A stretch of 64,000 bases of DNA from Apiotrichum sp. Y4204 (lineage: Eukaryota; Basidiomycota; Tremellomycetes; Trichosporonales; Trichosporonaceae), in assembly GCA_025531455.1 (NCBI GenBank), contig JAMYHL010000039.1, positions 351,122 through 415,121 on the forward strand, in the 5' to 3' direction. The notes under the pieces are model-generated. The model was not told the origin of the DNA. It was given only the letters and a program-made list of their open reading frames with translations, and ran no database searches. Positions within the stretch are counted from its first letter, which is position 1; every line of letters starts with the position of its first letter. Below are positions 44,944 through 57,731 of this stretch, piece by piece. The position numbers and the translations under genes were made by a program.

Positions 44944-46365
44944 ATGCGTCCGGTGCTGGTATCCTTGCGACTGAGCCGTTCAACGTTGGTTTCGTCGTCG
45001 CGGGTCGAAGTCCCGGCCACCTGGAAAGTGGCCAGCATAGCCGCGAGCCGGGCCTCCACCGTGCGAAACTTCAGTGCGTCCACACCCTCGCGGATGATGG
45101 ACACGACGATCCTGAACGACTCTCAGCTGCAGGTGCGGGAGGCCGTTGGCGAGATCTGCGCACAGTTCGGCGACAAGTACTGGCGCGAGCGGGACCAGAC
45201 GGTGACGTACCCGTTCGAGTTCCACAAGGCGATGGCGGACGGCGGTTGGCTCGGCGTCGCGCTGCCGGAACGCTTCGGCGGCTCGGGACTGGGCATGATG
45301 GAGGCGGCCATCATGATGCAGACGATTACCGAGTCGGGGGGCGGATTCCCCAGCGCGCAGTGCACCCATGCGAACATCTACGCGACGCAGCCACTGGGTA
45401 TATTTGGGACCGACGAGCAGCGGGCGCACTTCATCCCGAAGATCGTCAACGGCGAGTACCGGACATGTTTCGCCGTTACCGAGCCAAATGTCGGGCTCAA
45501 CACGCTTGAGCTCCGGACGACTGCGACACAGCTCGAGGATGGGCGGTGGTCGCTCAACGGTCAGAAGATCTGGATCACAAACGCCCAGCAGGCCCACGTC
45601 ATGATTCTCCTGGCGCGGACTACGCCGCTCGACGAGCTGAAGAAGAAGTCTGAGGGGCTGAGCCTCTTTATCATTCCTGTCGACAAGACGGCTCCGGGAT
45701 TGGAGATGCGCAAGATCCGAAAAATGGGGGGCAACTGTGTGGACTCGAACGAGATCTTCTTCGACAACTATATCGTCCCCGAGGACTCGATTATTGGCGG
45801 GTTGCAGAACAAGGGCAAGGGATTCAAGATCATCTTGCATGGGATGAATTCGGAGCGGATCCTCATCGGGGCTGAGGCGCTGGGTATTGGTTATGCCGCG
45901 GTGAGTAACAATGGTTGTTAGCTCCGTCCTCCGCTTGTCAGTGTACTAACTCCGCAGCTCAAGAAGGCCACTCAGTATGCGACTGACCGCGTCGTTTTCA
46001 ACCGGCCAATCTCGCAAAACCAGGGCGTAGCCCACCCTCTGGCAGACGCATACATGCAGATGCACGCCGCGAGTCTGTCCGTGTACCACGCGGCGAAGAT
46101 CTATGACCAATCCCAGACCGACTCGTCCATCACGCAGGAGGCTGTCGGTGCAGCTGCCAACTCTGCCAAGTACCTGGCGGCGGAGGCAGCGTACAACGCC
46201 ACGCAGCGGGCCATCCTTGCCCACGGCGGTATGGGCTTTGCCGCCGAGTTTGACGTCGAGCGCTACCACCGCGAGAGCTGGGTACCCCGCCTAGCGCCCA
46301 TCAGCCGCGAGATGATCCTCAACTACATCTCCGAGCGGGTCCTCAAGTTCCCGAAGAGCTACTAG
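44944..46365 (+). CDS. Mitochondrial acyl-CoA dehydrogenase
   Basis: Two exons (44944-45900, 45958-46365) give 454 residues. The first 50 residues are Arg/Ser-rich without acids, a clear mitochondrial presequence. The acyl-CoA dehydrogenase domains follow in order: N-terminal helical (EAVGEICAQFGDKYW, GWLGVALPERFGGSGLG), middle beta (CFAVTEPNVGLNTLELRT, WITNAQQAHVMILLART), and C-terminal helical (LLHGMNSERILIGAEALGIG-type to MGFAAEFDVERYHRE and the ISREMILNYI end). FAD-linked oxidation of a saturated acyl-CoA in the matrix is the expected reaction. The TEPNxGxNT form resembles fungal dehydrogenases of uncertain chain specificity, so I give no symbol. Confidence 0.9.
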
Positions 46366-48526
46366 TCTAGCTAGTTGAGCTAGCTAGTCACTAGGAACTG
46401 CTTACGAGTTGATTCCTCACCACGTGTACAGTACCCAAGTATCAAGTGTCCCAGCCATGTAAATTTTTAGCTTCACAGCACATCTACTGGTATTCGTTCC
46501 CAAAGTGCACGCAAAATCCGAGGTGACTGCCACAAGCTCTGCACATGGGAGGCACAGTGTGCACTCCTCAACGGGCGGCCAGCGGCCGGAGGCATGACGC
46601 CGTGCAGCGTGATGATGAGGAGATTGCGTATTCGCCACCACGGCCTCTTTCGATGGTGACATCAGAGCTGATGACCCACGTTGGATTTCGGGGAAGGAAC
46701 GGACCAAACCTTCCAAGCTCAATCTGTATGATGGGATCTGCCTCGAGAGGCTATGCTTGTAGTGCGCCGTCCCCACTTTGTTTGTCAGTCTAATGCTATG
46801 CTTTCTCCCCCTGTAACTCCGGCCATGGATTTAATAAAATTAAAGTGCCACACATGTGCGAGGACCGCGAGATTTATCGAGGGTACCTGGATCAAGGGTG
46901 GCGGGAGATGCCGGCACCAGGTGTTTCCGCGGAATGATCAGGCATGTGGTAACCTGGAATCTCGCAGGCCAACAACCAAGCACCTTTGCCTCGGGTCCTC
47001 AGCGGCAGTGGTAGTGACGCGCTCTGACGCGCTTTGTTCCTCGTTCTATCCCAAGGGCCTGGAAAAGTTGCGGCGAAATATCAACCATGACGGCGGTCCC
47101 AGCGGTATTTGTATTCCAGGTCGTTGGTATTGTAGTTTGTCGATCAGTCCACTGCGCGTTCAGGGGAGTAGAACTAAGGGTGATCGAGCCTTTCACGGAG
47201 AATGGAGAAAAGGCAAGGTTGGCCAAATGCGGAGGAGAGCGCCGACGGATAGGACCGACCGGAGAGGCCGAGATGCACCGTCATACTCGGGCCCCGACCG
47301 ACTTGGCACTACTGGACAGCTGAGAACGAGTTTAGATCTCCATGACGGGGTTGTTCCGCGCAAATGGGATGACAAGAGCGATTGTCGGAGCCCGCAGGTC
47401 TGAATCTACATTCCACAGATCGGGAATGGTCGTGTGATCGTGACGGTGATCCAAGGCGCCAGAGGACGCAATCTGCAAACAGCCTGGCGATCCACCTGCG
47501 TAGGTGCTGCGACACTGTTGCTTAGATCTTCCATCGTTTGACATGACATGTACAAGAAAGGGAGGTCAAGACAGCAGTTGTTGCGTAACGGCAGGGCCGC
47601 GGATGCCCCGTTTCTTCCCACCCACAAAAGCTCCACGGTATCCATCGGTACTCGTCGGCATGCATGGCATTCTTTTGTTCCATACCGCCTTCTGCGCTTC
47701 TACTATAGGGTCCACATGGGACATGGGTGCATGGGACATCTTGTGCAGGACCGTCAGGCAGCGCGCAGCTCAGTCTAGATTGTCTCGAAAGGGAAGTCTG
47801 GCCAGATCTGGCCAGACCCCAAGTCGTCCTGCATGATCCCGCTCCTATGCACATCGGCTCAGCCGGAGATTACCAGCGGACCACACAGCTGGCAAGCAGC
47901 TGGGAGTCCACTGTGGTACTGTGGCGACGACCAGGTTTCGCTAATAGACGTCTGCTTTGGCTTGCACCTAGGCCTGGCCGCCAAGGCTTGGCAACATGGG
48001 CTAGTTTCAGGGTGTTCAAAGTCTCTTGGTACAAGGTACTACTTACTACTACTACTGCATACTGTGCTGTATGTATGTACTTTGTGTGTCCAGCGATCCA
48101 GCATTGTATCCGTTTACGCACTCCTTTTGCGCACCTCGGGGGGGATGAATTGCATTGCGGAACTACCTCATCTGTGGATTTTAGGTGGAATGCCATATCA
48201 TATGGTAAATGGGCATCAGATATCTGCGGAATGAAGGACAGGTCGGAAACCAGACAGGATGCGTTCCTTTGTAACCTTGTAGGTGGGCCTCGCCAGCCTG
48301 GCGCTCATCAGACCTTCGTGCATCGGAAACAGAGCCAAACAGCACGCGGATGAGCTACAATTATCTGTGCTTTCACCCATTTGCACATCTTTCACAACTC
48401 TGTTGATTGCTTCTACCTTACATCCGCCTCATGCAGAGGCCGTCAAGCCTGGTCGCCTGTCCAGGATCTCCTCACTGTACTTGTGCGTAGCGAGCATCGG
48501 ACACTGGGGCTGACCTCCCGCAGAGT
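46366..48526. other. Gene-poor region between the acyl-CoA dehydrogenase and the FAD oxidoreductase
   Basis: About 2.2 kb. One plus-strand frame runs from 46753 to 47403 without domain or splice support. A short ctactactact run lies near 48045. I call no gene. Confidence 0.5.
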
Positions 48527-50091
48527 ATGCCCGTCGAGATTGTCATTATCGGGGGTGGCATCATCGGACTGTGTGGGGCGTACAGCATTCTCGAATCCCC
48601 CGATTTGCCGCCTGACACGCGGGTGACTCTCATTGAGAACACTGCGGTCGCATATGGCGCTTCTAGCCGCGCCGCGGGGTTCATCTCGTTGACCGAGTCG
48701 TGGCACAAGGTAGCAAACCGCGAACTGGCTCGCCTGTCTGGGGAGGACTGGGCAAAACTAGCCGAAAAGTTCAATGGAGAAGAAAGTTTTGGGTACCGCT
48801 CGGTCGACACGGCGACAGTGCTGGTCAGCACAGAGGAACAGGACCAGCTGGACGATGCGCCGGGACTGGAAAACAACAGAGATGAGAGACTTGGCCTGTC
48901 ACTCAGCGGCAACTCCACACCCGACGAGGCGCCCCAACCATCACAATGGCACAACGGGGAGGTGCTGGAAATTCATTCGCTGCCCAAACCCAAGATGATG
49001 TAGGTGTACTGGATCTGAACCTACCGACGTATGGTGCATGTCGTTGATCTCCCAACAGCATACCCAATCTATTCTGCTCTCGCCTGTATCAATACTGCTC
49101 ACAAAAGGGCCTGCGAACTATCATCGGCACTCCCACAGGACGGACAGGGAAGGTGATTCACGTCTCCACCGGGGAAGATGTGCCCTACGACGCGCTGGCG
49201 ATAACGGCCGGCTCATGGTGCAACGATGTATGCGAGGCGCTGTCACTACCTCCAGTTGCCGTCACTGGTGGTCCAGGACACTACATTCAGATTAAACCCG
49301 GGTACATTCCGGGAGGCCGTCACCACATTCCAGACAAGGTTCTCTTCACTGGTATCGGTGACACGATCGAGATGGCAGCCGAGAATCTCGCAGGACTTGA
49401 TATGAACCCGTGGTTCGCCGTCCTCACTCCGACCGAACTGCGTGAAGGCCGCAGCTGCACGCTTCAGGTTTTCCCGTGAGTGGTACTGCCCTCGCACGCG
49501 CTGGCAAGGCGTTAGACTGGCCTCCTGGATTAACATGCTTCAGATGCGGCGACGACATCTACATTGCGGGCGAAAACAACCTCCCCTGTACAGTCGTGGA
49601 CTACCCGGGTCGCCCGTATGGTCTGCCATACAACCCGCGCAGCGTTACCGATATGCTTGATCAGCTGCTGATCGACCGAATCATCCGCAGCGCGGGGTGT
49701 ATCTCGCCTGCCCTTGACGCCGAGAATGGAGCCCGCATCGTGCGCGCATCGGTACGTACTGCCTAACCATACCACTCTGTCCAGTGACTGACCGCAGGTC
49801 GCGTACCGTCCTACTACACCCGACAAGGTACCGGTGATTGGGCAAATCGCTGACTCGGTCTTTATCTGTGCTGGACATGGCCCGTGGGGAATCGCGTTGG
49901 CCCCCGGAACTGGGCACGTGTTGTCGGAACTCATCACCGCGTCCTTGCATGGGTCCGAGCCCAAACTATCAGCCGACATTTCCGCACTGTCACCTCTCCG
50001 CTTCACCACAGAGCAGATCCTCCAGTACCATTCTGGCGAAAAGCCGCCTCCGATCCACGTCGCGACTGCATGCAATGGAAAGACGCCATGA
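48527..50091 (+). CDS. FAD-dependent oxidoreductase, DAO fold (Tda3/sarcosine-oxidase-like)
   Basis: Four exons (48527-48999, 49059-49475, 49544-49751, 49798-50091) give 463 residues. The N-terminal dinucleotide fold is clear: IVIIGGGIIGLCGAYSILE, then VTLIENTAVAYGASSRAAGF, with the GASSRAAG loop typical of glycine/sarcosine-oxidase-type flavoproteins. The middle part carries ALAITAGSWCNDV. The C-terminal part VPVIGQIADSVFICAGHGPWGIALAPGTGHVLSEL closes over FAD. This AGHGPWGI form resembles fungal Tda3-like oxidoreductases. It presumably oxidises an amino acid or secondary amine; the substrate is unknown. It converges on the D-amino-acid oxidase gene, with 133 bp between stops. Confidence 0.88.
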
Positions 50092-50224
50092 TGACATAAC
50101 TCACATCTTTGGGAATCTAGGGTATTCTGTATATAGATTTGGATGATGTATGAAAGGATGCCACTTACGCATTATTATCCGAGGCTGTTGGCCTATGTCC
50201 TTCACACTTCCTTGCGGTGTGCAC

Positions 50225-51515
50225 TCAAAGTTTGGCCTTCGTAGTCTTCGCGGCATATGCGAGCACCGCCTGCCCCACGAGGTCCGCCGCCTCCTTGGCC
50301 ATACCCCACGATGCCTGGTATCCCGCCGGGCCGATGCCGTACGCATGGACGTAGGCCACCCGCTTCCCCTTAACGATGCGGTTCTCGCGCTCCAGACGCG
50401 GGCCACCGGCGCGGCTCGGACGGAATCCAACGCACTCGCGCACAACATCGATTCCTTCGACGGTGCCATCCTTGCTCAGTTCGGGAACACGCGTGAGACA
50501 CTTGGTCAGGATGTCGCGGGTCATCGCGGGGTCGGGCTTGCGCTCCCACGAGCCAACCTGCTTGTCAGACTTTCTCATTCTTCTCGCACCCGACCGTTCC
50601 TCAGACAGCTTACCTCGTAGCAACCTCCGCAAATCGTCTGACCGCCAGAGTTGGGCCGGGGAATGACATATGTCGAGCGAGTGGGAACGTCGTGCGCCGA
50701 AGCGTCCATGACACAGCGGCTCACAGGCGCGCGAACGATGACGATCTGTCCACGGATCGGTTCCACCTTGGTGTCCTTTACGTCCTCGAGTGTAAGGGAT
50801 CCAAGACCGGTGGCGTTCACGACCACCTTGGTAGTGGGGCCGACCACATCGGAGAGTGCGCGAATCTCGGCTTTGCGAATCTGGACGCCGAGAGCGAGGC
50901 ATTGTTGTTCGAGCCAGCGCAGGTAGACTGGCACATTGACAGACACTGACGTAAACCCCACGCCCACTGAGCCATTGGGACATTCGGAGGCTGGGAGGTG
51001 TCGGTACTGATCGTCAGCAGACTGAAAAGCACGATTCCAATACGCACGTCCTCAACCACGTCCTTGTACCAGTGTCCATGCAGGCCAGTCTCCGTCGCGG
51101 CGTAGCGGAGTACAGGAAGAGGCATGGCGAGGCCCACGGGAATGAGTTCCTTGATACGTGCGCTGGTATCAGCATCTTACCACCCTGCCGTGCACGCACA
51201 GACCCTCTGTCTCCCAGCGGCAGATGGTGGGGTCAGCCGAGAATGGGCACCAATTCGCCCCCTCCTCGTCAGCCACTATCATAGTTTAAACTTACAGCCC
51301 AGGGCGATGCCCAGTCTTGGCTCAACGCGTCACCGGGGAGGTCGCGACCTACAACCTCGACTTTGTAGCCTCTACGCGCCAGCAGCAAGGCGGTGGTCAA
51401 GCCAACGACTGAGATGAGTATGAACAGCCCTTCATCCGACCACCTCACCTCCAGCACCAACAACAACAACGGCCTCGTCACCATGCGGTCCACGAATCGA
51501 CGAAACTGGCTCCAT
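50225..51515 (-). CDS. DAO: D-amino-acid oxidase with peroxisomal targeting tail
   Basis: Six exons (51515-51449, 51408-51296, 51261-51200, 51162-51048, 51006-50614, 50557-50225) give 360 residues, the normal DAAO length. The start gives [24 protein letters not shown], the FAD fold. DAAO landmarks follow: [15 protein letters not shown], the [10 protein letters not shown] region, [45 protein letters not shown], and [14 protein letters not shown] with the substrate Arg. The protein ends AKL, a type 1 peroxisomal signal, fitting a peroxide-forming enzyme. It deaminates neutral D-amino acids to keto acids, ammonia and hydrogen peroxide. The intron before exon 3 is only about 34 bases. Very secure. 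Confidence 0.94.
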
Positions 51516-53410
51516 GGTTGAAATCAAGCAATGGTGTAGATTGTTTGATGAGAGTGGAAGTCGTGAAGGTGATTGATTTGTTGGTGGATGGGTTTTTCAT
51601 GACATTCGCTGGATGGCGGAACGACAGGCTGGAATAGACGAAAGGGCCGAGTCGTGTGGGGCCACCACCGGAACCCCAGTACCACTGTTTTGTCTCCCGT
51701 TTGGCTCCCGTTCTGAATGGTCCAGCTTGCCCGATGCCATTGTAGCTTGCCCGACAAGTCGCGTGTCTCGCGTCGCAATGTTACATGTTCCACCGATCAT
51801 TGGCGTAGCTGGCGACGCCACGGCCACCCGTGGTCGCGTCTGGGATGACTTTCCAAGGGTGTGTGTGATCTAAAAATTCCGGTACTGCGCATTCGCAAAA
51901 CCATTCCGTAACGTGCTGCTACTCCCGGTCCTGCCGGAGTGCCTTCGAGCTGACGCGGCTTTTGGACGCATTGGCCCCATTAGTTCGTAGGGCGGAGTTC
52001 ATAGTAGACGAACTGGTGAGATCTGGCGCTTAGCTGACAACACATATCAATGACGGCCTTGAGTGGTCCTAGTCTCAAATACCCACTAAAGCCCCCGTGA
52101 TCCAGGGGGCATTGCGGTGTTCTCAAAGTAAAATAATTAGTCTCCTGCGGCGACCCCACTCTACTCTCCATGCTGCCTCCTGTCATTACAAGTACAGTCA
52201 GCGGGAATAGTAGTGGCAACAGCATGTGGTCACCAGCAAGTAGTGATTGCCTCTCAAATACTGCATGTTGTGAATGATTGCCACTGAACCGCATGCTTGT
52301 CAGCTGCCGCCGCGCAGTAATGATCATGCAAGGCAGAGTAGCCAAGACAGCCAAGGAGAGAGGGTTTTGTGGGTATGGTGGATAAAAGGGTCATTGCCCG
52401 TAAAGTTTGCCCGCCTCTGAGCTTGCGCCTGGGCTCGGCCCGCCGGCAGGCAGCCCAGTCCCTTTTACGTCCCTGCATGGCCTGCATCCCGTGGGCCTCG
52501 TGGTGTCCATAGTACGTGGGCTGCGTACAGTATGGCTTCGAGTGGACTATGGCCCAAGGCCCAGTGTGGCGAAACGGCATGGCTTTTCCCGGAGATTGAA
52601 AACCAATACCTGCTGACGTCATTCAGTGGAAGAGGCCGAGCGTTCGGTGATGCTCCGTGGAACAGGCAACGCAGCGAGGAATGTTTGTCGGGCCCATTGT
52701 CAGACCAGAGGCCAGAGGCAAAGGAAAATAGAAAATAAAATAAAATAAGTTGAAAAACAAAGAAAAGAAAAAAATACAGAACCCACTCTTCGCGGCGGGA
52801 CAAGCCATGCCCAATTCCCCTTCGCTGCCTGTCAGCTGCAGCCAACCCGCATCGGGGGTGGCTAACACGCGCGCCGCGCCTCACTAGCCCCATACCTACT
52901 CGACAGTGTCATCCCTCCGTCATGCCCATATGGGAGAAGTTTCTAGGATGGTTTCTGCCGCCGTCCTTCGCCCCTGCCATGATGCCCTATCGGCCTTAGA
53001 TGTCGTGGAGGCCTGGAGGTTTCATGCGCGTTGCTGTGACGCGCAGGGGGCACAGGCGCGGACCCAATGCACCATTGCACTCACTTCCCTGTGACACCTG
53101 AGGACACTCCAGGACCAGAACCAGAATCTGGATCCGCAGTGGGCGGCGATACATTTCGGCGGCGAGTCCTTTATCGTGAGCCGCTCTGTGATGTTGAAAC
53201 ATAACAGCAACGACCCCACTTGTCTTTAAGATCACAGCGACATTCTATCTCTTACTTTTTCAACAAGTAGTAACAACCGATCAACCGGCCAGTTTCACCT
53301 CACCCCCAACTCCATTCACGTGCGAATAGTGCCAACTGGCCTCCACCGTCCGTCCCTCTTTCGAAGCGGCTTGTCCCGCGTCCACCCCAATCGCCATATC
53401 GTTTCTCGCT
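51516..53410. promoter_or_regulatory. Divergent region between D-amino-acid oxidase and the transcription factor
   Basis: About 1.9 kb between two starts transcribed away from each other, where cluster control elements would be expected. It contains an A-rich low-complexity tract at 52725-52783 and no gene. I did not identify a repeated motif that I can tie to the regulator. Confidence 0.45.
52725..52783 (+). repeat. A-rich low-complexity tract
   Basis: About 60 bases of mostly A with single T, C or G interruptions (aaaataaaataaaataag and aaagaaaagaaaaaaat), in sharp contrast to the GC-rich flanks. Confidence 0.85.
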
Positions 53411-56400
53411 ATGGACACTGGTGGTGGACGGCGATACGCGTGCCCCGAGGAGGGCTGCGACAAGGTCTTTTCTTCCTCAAGTACGTCCTCGCCACTTGCC
53501 AAAGGACCACTGGCGCCCGTGCGGTCCCTCAAACATTGGCACTACTGTCGCCACTTTCTGGTGCACGTGAAATCAATATACTGACTCAACCAGGCCATAT
53601 GCGAAGGCACGTCCGTAATCATCGTGACGATCGCGCATTCTCGTGCACACACTGTGGACAGGCATTCATTCGTCGTGAGGTATGGAAGCGACACGAGGCG
53701 CTTCATATCAATCCTCAGTCATCCCGCCCGCGAATCAAGCCGGTGCGCCAGGTCGAGGGGGCGACACCTCCACAAACTGCCATTGCCGGGCCCTCTAGTA
53801 TAGCGACGAGCCTCCACCACGGTGCCGGGCCGGTCAAGCTCGAGGATCTCACTCAGTCAGGGGCGCTGCGATCTCCGGTATCGACGACCTCTGTGATCCC
53901 AGCAGCTGGGGCACTTCCATCCAATGTGCCACCAAATCCAATCACACATCCCCAGCCATTGCCCTATCACGAGAGAATGGCAAGTGAAGCCGATCAATTC
54001 TCATCACACAGTTCATCGCCGCTTTACCTCTCCTTCCCATCGTCTTCGCATTCCCAGACCCATGCTCAACCACACCTGGTCCACCAATGGCCTGTTGCAG
54101 GGAGCGGCTTCCCGCCGACAGAGGCCGTACATACAATGTTCCCGCAGTTGGGTATCGAGAACTGGCTTGATCAAATACTGAGTGACCAAGCTACGTTCTC
54201 CACGGCGGTTGGACCGTCGAGCTCGCACCAACAGACTGCTCAGCCATTTTGGGGCCAGCATACGGCTGGTCCATCGGCTGAGGAGACCGAGGCATGTAGG
54301 AGGCTTCAGGAATGGTTTTCGGTGGGTTGGCATGAAAGGGATTTTTGATGTGGCCCGCTGACCAGTAGGAAAACGGTGGCCGACAACACGCCGTTGCACT
54401 CGACCCGAAACGTTTTGCCCGTTGTTTAGGCGCTTACTGGATGAACATTGACGTTCAGTACCCTATCATTCATGGGCCGACGTTCTCGAAGCTTGGTGCT
54501 CCGCCCTTCCTTCTTCTCGCTATTGTGCTCCTTGGTGCGACCACCACGGGTATTGACCATGATTGGGGCTGGGCTGAGGGCGCGTTTCCGGTAGCTCGGG
54601 GGCTGGCATTCGGAGTGGGTTGGTCGTGATGTGTTGTCACTGACGATCTCAGCTCGGGGGAACAGATCCGCGGGACCGGTTACACAATCTTGAAGCCCTG
54701 GCGCTGTTGAGCATTGTTGGGCATTCAATGGGGCAGGACGCCCAGGACCATGGCCAGGCGCTCATCAGCGCCGCCCTGACGGTGAGTTACATTTTTGCCA
54801 CGACCACCAGTAGTGGGGTCAACGATTAGTGGGTCGGTGGGGCCTTTTGGGGGTGATGTGTGTTGTTTGTTGTTCGTTTCCTTTTTGATTTTCCTTTTTT
54901 TTTTTTCTCTCTTTCCTTTTTCGCCTTTGTTTGTTTAACTTTCCCCCATCCGTTCGGCTTTCCTTTGAGAGAAAAGCAGAAATGGAATCACAACCGTGAT
55001 CTCGACATCAATCCACCATATGGTCAACGTCTCTGACGAAATAGCTTGCAAGACGAGCAAACCTCTATGAGGACAGATCGCGGTCCACAAGAACGCCCCC
55101 ACCTCCAGGGGCCTCTGACGACGTTCAGGCCCAGTGGCACCATTGGATCCTTGATGAGTCGGCTAGACGGTGAGTGGTGTAGAACTGTCCATGCTGACCC
55201 CGCAGAGTCGCTTGGATGATACTCATGCGAGACGTGAGCTTCTGATTCCAATTTGATTTTTTTGTTTTCTTTTTAATTTCGAAAAGAAAATCAAAATGAA
55301 CTTTTTCTTTACGGTGCTGACGACTGAGATTGAGTACGCCAGCTTCTTTCACCAGGTTCCTAGTCGAGCCACTTCTCCTTTCAGATTGCCTGTGGATCTC
55401 CCATCTTCAGAAATATGTTGGGACGCGCCTAATGCAGAGGCGTGGTCGCGGACTTTTAGTGTTGGCGAGACGCTGGCTGTGGCCCTGAAAAAGGCCATGC
55501 AACAGGGCGCACGGGGATATGAGCCCCACGCCCCCGATACCGAGTTTGCGCAGCTCGTCCTCATATATGGTCTATGTGCGCTGGGTTGGGACATCCACAA
55601 GCGTGATCTCATCGCCCCGGAGGTCATTACATCTGATCCGACGGCCCTCAGGTCCTGTGAGTCCAGGAAAACAACATTGCTTCCGACAGCTGACAGTGCC
55701 AGTTCTTCTACGCTCGTTCACAGCATATGCGCTCGAGAGTCGGCCGCCTCCGCGTAACAGGAAACAGGACTGTCTTCAAAAATGTGTTCAAGATGTAGCG
55801 TTCCTGGCTGCGCTGGAATGCCACATGAACACGTAGGTTTTCTTGTGGTGCGATCAGTGAAAATATTTCTGACAACAGTCTGCTGCTGCAAGTATTTTTC
55901 GGTGTCCCCGAGATTGGAGCCATGCAGCCAGTTCGGCCCACAGACTGGGTTGAAGCGCGCAAGGTCATGGGCAAATGGGCTCAGTCGGAGGACAGCGGGC
56001 TTGCCGTTGCTCTGTCTACCCAGTTCATCGGGCATGCGATTAGGGTAAGTGAAACCGGGAGACACGACTTTGGACAAGTGCACTGACCACAGACTGCAAG
56101 AGAGCCGACATTGAATGGGGCTTGGGCCATCTACAACGCCTTTGTAGGTTGGACACCTTCTATAATTGCTCACCCCAGCTTGTCTGTTGGACATACTTCG
56201 TTCTTACGCGCACGAATACGGCCCCGCCGCTGCAGGCCAGTAATGAGGTCCCTTCAAAGGTGGGTCGTTACGCTAGTTGTTGGCGCAACGCTGACCATCA
56301 GCACGACGCTCTACAATGTCTGCAGGCACTGCAAGCCTGGGCGCGCGGCGCTGGCGAGGAACCTGACGCCGTTCTCATGCGGGCGTTGTGTAAGCAAGTC

Positions 56401-56516
56401 GTCATGCTGCTCTCTGGGCGACAGGAGGTGATGGGTGGGTGCCATTGAACATTCGCCGGCTAACCTCAACAGTGAAGGCTGCATGCACGCTTATCAACAG
56501 GCAGGCATTGGTCTGA
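53411..56516 (+). CDS. Transcription factor with two C2H2 fingers and a fungal-specific regulatory domain
   Basis: Thirteen exons (53411-53480, 53594-54321, 54369-54614, 54653-54781, 55045-55169, 55206-55233, 55329-55656, 55703-55832, 55879-56044, 56093-56143, 56179-56259, 56302-56434, 56473-56516) close in frame at 752 residues. Two zinc fingers lie at residues about 9-58: C-x4-C-x12-H-x3-H, split by intron 1, and C-x2-C-x12-H-x3-H. A Ser/Pro/Gln-rich linker runs to about 265. The middle homology region (fungal-specific TF domain, PF04082) begins at YWMNIDVQYPIIHGPTF and continues through LEALALLSIVGHS, ISAALTLARRANLYED, WHHWILDESARRVAWMIL and a LPSSEICWDA block. C2H2 plus this domain is a known fungal layout, often controlling catabolic or stress genes. 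Its neighbours make it the likely local regulator. Minor splice choices remain open at exons 5 and 12. Confidence 0.86.
54782..55044 (+). other. Long T-rich intron of the transcription factor gene
   Basis: A 263-base intron, far longer than its neighbours, ending in TAG with a CTGAC branch. It holds a T/C-rich core (54878-54945). It was placed by the need to join ISAALT to LARRANLYED in frame. Confidence 0.65.
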
Positions 56517-56779
56517 TTGTAATGTGGCTTTCTATTCTCTGCGCATAATGTATTATAGATATCCTGCAAGCTCTCATGATGTCACAAGCCACCATGTTAC
56601 CCTGGTACAGTACCTTTCCACCGCCCGCCAACGCAAGTGTCGAGACCGTATCTCTTCTCGTGAAGCTAATTAATTTTATTCCGGTTGATGACGAGAGAGG
56701 TTATTCCATGGGGTCCTGAGCGACTGTGTTCTCGAAGAACCCCACCACTCACCTCGGTCCATCTCGAGCTATATCCACC

Positions 56780-57209
56780 ATGTCAGAGTCTCCGCGCCCA
56801 GCCCCACCCATCCAGCAACGCATCTCAATGTCCAAGGATCTGACGCTGCGGAACGGACGGCAGGGAACAGCCTCGTTGAAAGCCAAGCTGTACAAGTGGG
56901 ACACGTTGCATTACTTGAGCAACACTATGTCACCATGCTTGACGGTGGACGCTGTGGCACCATGTGCCACACTGACGAACCCACAGTCAAGAACCCACTT
57001 TTACTAACCCCACCGCGTCGTCAGACAGTCATCTGCAGGGCATGTTCATTTCCAGTGCAGTGGGTACGCGATTCCTGTGCCGGGTATTATTTCGAGTCTA
57101 TGGTTTGTATGGTTTGGTATCGATACTCAAGAACACCGTGTCCGGTTCTCATCCGCCAGCAGGCCCGTCCAACAGTGGATCGATGTGGCTGTCGTCTCAA
57201 CCCACATAA
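56780..57209 (+). CDS. Possible small two-exon gene, product unknown
   Basis: A model with exons 56780-56895 and 56987-57209 gives 112 residues. The first exon encodes a basic, Ser/Arg/Gln-rich stretch (SPRPAPPIQQRISMSKD). The intron has a GTGGGA donor, a CACTGAC branch and a CAG acceptor. The second exon contains a short hydrophobic part (FLCRVLFRVYGLYGLVSIL). No family is recognised; the alternative unspliced frame from 56896 is also open. It lies between the regulator and the carrier of the proposed cluster. This may be chance. Confidence 0.28.
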
Positions 57210-57731
57210 ATATGTAATAATATTTCCTGTACCCCAGAGCATGATTCTGCGATGCATTCCGCGGATGAATGCATGTGATGACCAAATGTGCCTACGTGTG
57301 TACTGAACGTTGCGGCTCCAGGTTTCGGCGTCGGGAGGGAGGCGGACCGACACGAGGGGGAATATAGTGGGCTCAGGGCGGGTAGTGGCAACGACTAGGG
57401 GTCTTTTGTGAGTCGCCACGGCCAGGCCGTGTGGGTCTGAGCCTCTGAATGTGTATTACACCCAATGAGTGCCGCGTCGCAGGAAGGCAGGTAGGCTGAA
57501 GATGGGGGTGTTCGTAGGGGTGGTACAGGGCAGTGGCTGCCACCGTGTAGTAGTGACTGGTGCTCGGCCGAATGCTCACGGACCATGCTCGCCTCAGTCG
57601 CCAGAGTACTGTACATGTGACAAAGTGCTTATGGACTTTACAGAGAGTTGTTTATTGCGAGGAGACTCTGGAAACTCCCCTATGTGTATTTACTATTCCG
57701 ATTTCTCCAACGTGTATGGAGCGACCAGCAA
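57210..57731. other. 3' region of the MFS gene
   Basis: About 520 bp with no supported gene. Confidence 0.5.

Noticed and set aside
46753..47403. A 216-codon plus-strand frame
   Set aside because: No domain, mixed composition and no splice pattern like that of the confirmed genes.
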